Below, one piece after another: positions 60,879 through 64,000 of a DNA stretch of 64,000 bases (positions are counted from its first letter, which is position 1; the number at the start of each line of letters is the position of its first letter). Source of the DNA: Sphingobacterium chuzhouense (GTDB taxonomy: Bacteria > Bacteroidota > Bacteroidia > Sphingobacteriales > Sphingobacteriaceae); NCBI RefSeq assembly GCF_014692525.1, contig NZ_JACNYL010000002.1:124001-188000 (forward strand), read 5' to 3'. A program made the translations under genes and the position numbers. The notes under the pieces are model-generated. The model saw only the letters and a program-made list of their open reading frames with translations. It did no database searches and was not told the DNA's origin.

Positions 60879-63485
60879 ATGAACTTTAACAACTATACAA
60901 TCAAAGCACAGGAAGCCATACAAAAAGCTTCCGAAATTGCCGTGGGTAATCAGCAACAAGCGATTGAACCTGCGCATATATTGAAGGCACTTCTAACTGT
61001 GGATGAACACGTTATTGGACATTTATTAAAGAAGCTAAATGTAAATACCAACTATTTAGAGACGGAGGTCGACAAACAAATAGCTTCCTTACCTAAAGTA
61101 AGCGGAAGCAATGTATACCTCAGTAACACATCTGCTTCGGTGTTGCAGAAGGCACAAAGTTATTTAAAAGAGTTTAATGACGAATTCGTTTCCATTGAGC
61201 ACATTCTCTTGGGGCTTCTTTCGTCAAGTGATAAGACGGCTTCTTTGTTAAAAGGTCAAGGCGTCAATGAGAAGGATCTCAAACTAGCTATTAAAGAGCT
61301 TCGAGGAAATAATCGTGTTACCGATCAAAATGCAGAGGCAACCTACAATGCGCTCGGAAAATACGCGCGTAATCTCAATGAGTTTGCTGAGTCCGGAAAG
61401 TTGGATCCGGTTATTGGCCGTGATGAAGAGATTCGCCGTGTGATGCAGATTCTATCACGTCGTACGAAGAACAACCCGATTCTGGTCGGTGAACCTGGTG
61501 TCGGTAAAACAGCGATTGCCGAAGGTATCGCGCATCGGATCATCAAAGGCGATGCACCGGAGAACCTAAAGTCCAAAACCGTATATTCCCTAGATATGGG
61601 CGCACTTATCGCCGGTGCGAAATACAAAGGTGAATTCGAAGAGCGTTTGAAAGCTGTGGTAAAAGAGGTATCGGACAGTGCCGGTGAGATTATCCTCTTT
61701 ATCGATGAAATCCACACCTTGGTAGGTGCCGGTGGTGGTGAAGGTGCTATGGATGCAGCAAACATCCTAAAACCGGCTTTAGCACGTGGCGAGCTTCGTG
61801 CAATCGGCGCCACAACTTTAAATGAATATCAAAAATACTTTGAAAAAGATAAAGCGTTAGAGCGCCGATTCCAAAAGGTTATGGTCGATGAACCAGACAC
61901 GCAGGATGCTATTTCTATCCTTCGTGGTTTAAAGGAAAGATATGAAACACATCATAAGGTGCGTATCCTTGACGAATCTATTATCGCTGCAGTAGAGTTA
62001 TCACAACGCTATATCACCGATAGATTCTTGCCGGATAAAGCAATTGACTTAATAGATGAAGCGGCCTCTAAACTACGATTGGAGATGGATTCCGTGCCGG
62101 AGGCAGTTGATGAATTGGAAAGACGCATCATGCAACTGGAAATTGAACGGGAGGCGATTAAGCGCGAGAACGACGAGAAAAAAGTGAAAGAACTTTCTGA
62201 AACTATCGCTAATCTTTCCAACGAACGGGATTCGTTAAAAGCAGCTTGGCAATCGGAGAAAGGCTTGGTCGACAAAGTCAACCAGGAAATCCAAAATATC
62301 GAAGATTACAAACTGGAAGCAGAACAAGCAGAACGTGCGGGCGACTATGGAAAGGTGGCTGAATTGCGATATGGAAAAATCAAGGAGGCACAGGATAAAG
62401 TAGAAAATCTAAAAGCCGAACTTGCGGAAAAGCAACAGGATAGCCGTATGCTAAAAGAGGAAGTTACCTCCGAGGATATCGCGGACGTGGTATCTCGTTG
62501 GACAGGTATTCCGGTGAGCAAAATGGTGCAATCTGAACGTGAGAAATTACTTAATCTGGAAGAAGAATTGCACAAACGTGTTGCCGGTCAGGAAGAAGCA
62601 ATTGAAGCGATTGCCGATGCCATCCGCCGTTCCAGAGCCGGACTGAGCGATGCGAAACGACCTATCGGTTCGTTCATCTTCCTTGGTACAACTGGGGTAG
62701 GTAAAACAGAACTTGCTAAGGCATTGGCCGAATTCCTGTTTGATGATGAACAAGCTATGGTGCGGATCGATATGTCGGAATATCAAGAACGACATGCGGT
62801 ATCCAGATTGATCGGTGCGCCTCCCGGATACATCGGTTACGAAGAAGGCGGGCAGTTAACGGAAGCCGTACGCCGTAGACCTTATTCAGTCGTCCTTTTG
62901 GATGAAATCGAGAAAGCCCACCCGGATGTATTCAATATCTTATTGCAAGTATTGGATGACGGACACTTAACGGACAACAAAGGACGTGTGGTCAACTTTA
63001 AGAATACGATCATCATCATGACGTCCAATACTGGATCGCATATTATTCAGGAGAATTTTTCCAAATTGGATGACAGCAACCGCGATGAGGTGATTGCGAA
63101 AACCAAGGATGACGTGTTTGAACTGTTACAGAAGTCTATCAGGCCAGAGTTTCTGAACCGTATTGATGAGGTGATCATGTTTACGCCGTTGAGTCGGGAT
63201 GAGATTGGCGATATTGTGCGTATGCAATTTCAACGGATACAGAAGCAGCTTGCCGAACAGAACATTTTCCTGTCTGCCAGTGAAGATGCACTCGATTGGT
63301 TAGGTCAATTGGGCTACGATCCGGTATACGGTGCAAGACCGTTGAAACGGGTTATACAAAAGCGGGTGCTCAATGAACTCTCGAAAGAGATTCTTTCGGG
63401 TAAGGTTTCGAGGGATTCCGTTATCCAACTGGATGTATTCGATGGTAAATTTGTATTTATGAATAAAAAAGACGGGGATCAATAA
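60879..63485 (+). CDS. clpB: Chaperone ClpB (disaggregase)
   Basis: An 868-residue hexameric AAA+ disaggregase that works with DnaK. It has an N-terminal Clp-N domain (1-145), NBD1 with Walker A GEPGVGKT (204-211), the coiled-coil middle domain (about 405-530), which separates ClpB from ClpA/C, NBD2 with Walker A GTTGVGKT (603-610) and the D2-small domain to the end. Length is typical. No ClpP-binding loop is expected. The last codons are part of its own terminator. Confidence 0.96.
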   Translation: MNFNNYTIKAQEAIQKASEIAVGNQQQAIEPAHILKALLTVDEHVIGHLLKKLNVNTNYLETEVDKQIASLPKVSGSNVYLSNTSASVLQKAQSYLKEFNDEFVSIEHILLGLLSSSDKTASLLKGQGVNEKDLKLAIKELRGNNRVTDQNAEATYNALGKYARNLNEFAESGKLDPVIGRDEEIRRVMQILSRRTKNNPILVGEPGVGKTAIAEGIAHRIIKGDAPENLKSKTVYSLDMGALIAGAKYKGEFEERLKAVVKEVSDSAGEIILFIDEIHTLVGAGGGEGAMDAANILKPALARGELRAIGATTLNEYQKYFEKDKALERRFQKVMVDEPDTQDAISILRGLKERYETHHKVRILDESIIAAVELSQRYITDRFLPDKAIDLIDEAASKLRLEMDSVPEAVDELERRIMQLEIEREAIKRENDEKKVKELSETIANLSNERDSLKAAWQSEKGLVDKVNQEIQNIEDYKLEAEQAERAGDYGKVAELRYGKIKEAQDKVENLKAELAEKQQDSRMLKEEVTSEDIADVVSRWTGIPVSKMVQSEREKLLNLEEELHKRVAGQEEAIEAIADAIRRSRAGLSDAKRPIGSFIFLGTTGVGKTELAKALAEFLFDDEQAMVRIDMSEYQERHAVSRLIGAPPGYIGYEEGGQLTEAVRRRPYSVVLLDEIEKAHPDVFNILLQVLDDGHLTDNKGRVVNFKNTIIIMTSNTGSHIIQENFSKLDDSNRDEVIAKTKDDVFELLQKSIRPEFLNRIDEVIMFTPLSRDEIGDIVRMQFQRIQKQLAEQNIFLSASEDALDWLGQLGYDPVYGARPLKRVIQKRVLNELSKEILSGKVSRDSVIQLDVFDGKFVFMNKKDGDQ

Positions 63486-63499
63486 TCCCCGTCTTTTTT
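63465..63499. terminator. Bidirectional terminator overlapping the clpB stop
   Basis: A 15-bp perfect stem AAAAAAGACGGGGAT / ATCCCCGTCTTTTTT (63465-63479, 63485-63499) with loop CAATA. The left arm encodes ClpB's last residues (KKDGD) and the right arm reaches the stop of the convergent MFS gene. Confidence 0.85.
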
Positions 63500-64000
63500 A
63501 TTCTTTAATCCGCCATACGGAAATAGCACCCAACAGCATAAATATCCCTCCTAGCATAATCCCATATATCGGTTGGCTACCGAAAACATATTTAATAATC
63601 ATACCTCCGAAAAAGCCACATATAATTTGCGGAAAGGTGATAAAGAAATTAAAGATCCCCATATATACACCCATCTTACGAGCTGGCAGGCTATCACTCA
63701 GAATGGCGTAAGGCATGGAAAGAATGCTTCCCCAAGCTATACCCACCCCCAGCATTGTTAATAACAAGATATTCGGCGAGGAAATAAAGAGTATGGAGAT
63801 CAAGGATATACCACCGATTATCAATCCGAACGCATGTACTTTTGTTCGTCCAAAACGATTCGCAAGCCGGGGCAAGAAAATAGCGTATATGGCCGATATA
63901 CCATTGTATACACCAAAAAGTACACCCACCCAATTGCCAGCTTCCGCATACAGACGATTGCGCTCTCCATCCATCTTATAAAATACATGTTCCGCAATAG
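63498..64000 (-). CDS. MFS transporter, SLC45-like sugar carrier (partial)
   Basis: The C-terminal part, at least 167 residues, of a 12-helix carrier. The frame stays open to the window edge (AEHVFYKMDGERNRLYAEAG), so the Met at 63974 is internal and the N terminus lies outside. WGSILSMPYAILSDSLPARKMGVYMGIFNFF matches the sucrose/maltose SLC45-type family of Bacteroidota. Five helices are visible. Substrate is inferred as a disaccharide only from family resemblance. Confidence 0.75.
   Translation of the reverse strand, partial: IAEHVFYKMDGERNRLYAEAGNWVGVLFGVYNGISAIYAIFLPRLANRFGRTKVHAFGLIIGGISLISILFISSPNILLLTMLGVGIAWGSILSMPYAILSDSLPARKMGVYMGIFNFFITFPQIICGFFGGMIIKYVFGSQPIYGIMLGGIFMLLGAISVWRIKE

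Noticed and set aside
61343..61813. 156-codon frame antisense to clpB
   Set aside because: Shadow of the well-conserved NBD1 coding sequence; composition is Ser/Pro-rich as expected for an antisense frame.

Overview
The window comes from a Bacteroidota chromosome, most likely family Sphingobacteriaceae (Sphingobacterium or a near relative). The signs are Bacteroidota-type promoter boxes (TAnnTTTG, clearest at rnpB), PorT-like outer-membrane barrels, a SusC/RagA-type TonB plug sequence, a split siroheme pathway, the short Bacteroidota form of arginine decarboxylase, and almost no strong Shine-Dalgarno sites. It is ordinary chromosome: no insertion sequence, phage, integrase or CRISPR array was seen.

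Layout. 0-5.4 kb: lipid A-type acyltransferase, WbqC-like protein, outer-membrane barrel, UbiB kinase, secreted esterase, sugar O-acetyltransferase. 5.5-11.4 kb: a 1971-residue alpha-2-macroglobulin with a SusC-type plug domain inside it. 11.6-24.9 kb: PepD, patatin, alpha/beta hydrolase, tRNA-Arg, an ABC exporter pair, a DUF3267 protease pair, speA/argS, oxidoreductases. 26.1-28.0 kb: RNase P RNA and a sigma-54 activator. 28.4-29.6 kb: an ATP-cone/nuclease fusion and a YgaP-like membrane protein. 29.7-39.7 kb: a pst-type ABC importer (minus strand) divergent from a complete assimilatory sulfate operon (plus strand), sharing a 172-bp control region that holds a perfect 11-bp inverted repeat. 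40.0-42.2 kb: glutamate dehydrogenase and two small conserved proteins. 42.5-51.8 kb: an eight-gene minus-strand operon for periplasmic sugar oxidation. 52.0-64.0 kb: PagL-like deacylase, lipoproteins, pyrF, TlpA thioredoxin, RluA, panB, obgE, adk, two tRNAs, clpB and a partial MFS transporter.

How the genes work together. The sulfate genes form one coherent route: CysDN makes APS, an iron-sulfur APS reductase makes sulfite, and a siroheme sulfite reductase, supplied by CobA and a precorrin-2 dehydrogenase, makes sulfide. No APS kinase is present or needed. The divergent pst-like importer may be controlled with it. In the 42.5-51.8 kb operon, a GMC oxidoreductase and its gluconate-dehydrogenase-like small subunit, two Gfo/Idh oxidoreductases and a xylose-isomerase-like protein look like a machine for oxidising glycosides; most of these carry twin-arginine-like leaders.

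The observations most worth following are the macroglobulin-plug fusion, the pst/cys inverted repeat, the ATP-cone nuclease, the sulfite reductase-HEPN fusion, the sugar-oxidation operon, and a 52-bp dispersed hairpin repeat found at 23.6 kb and 53.5 kb.
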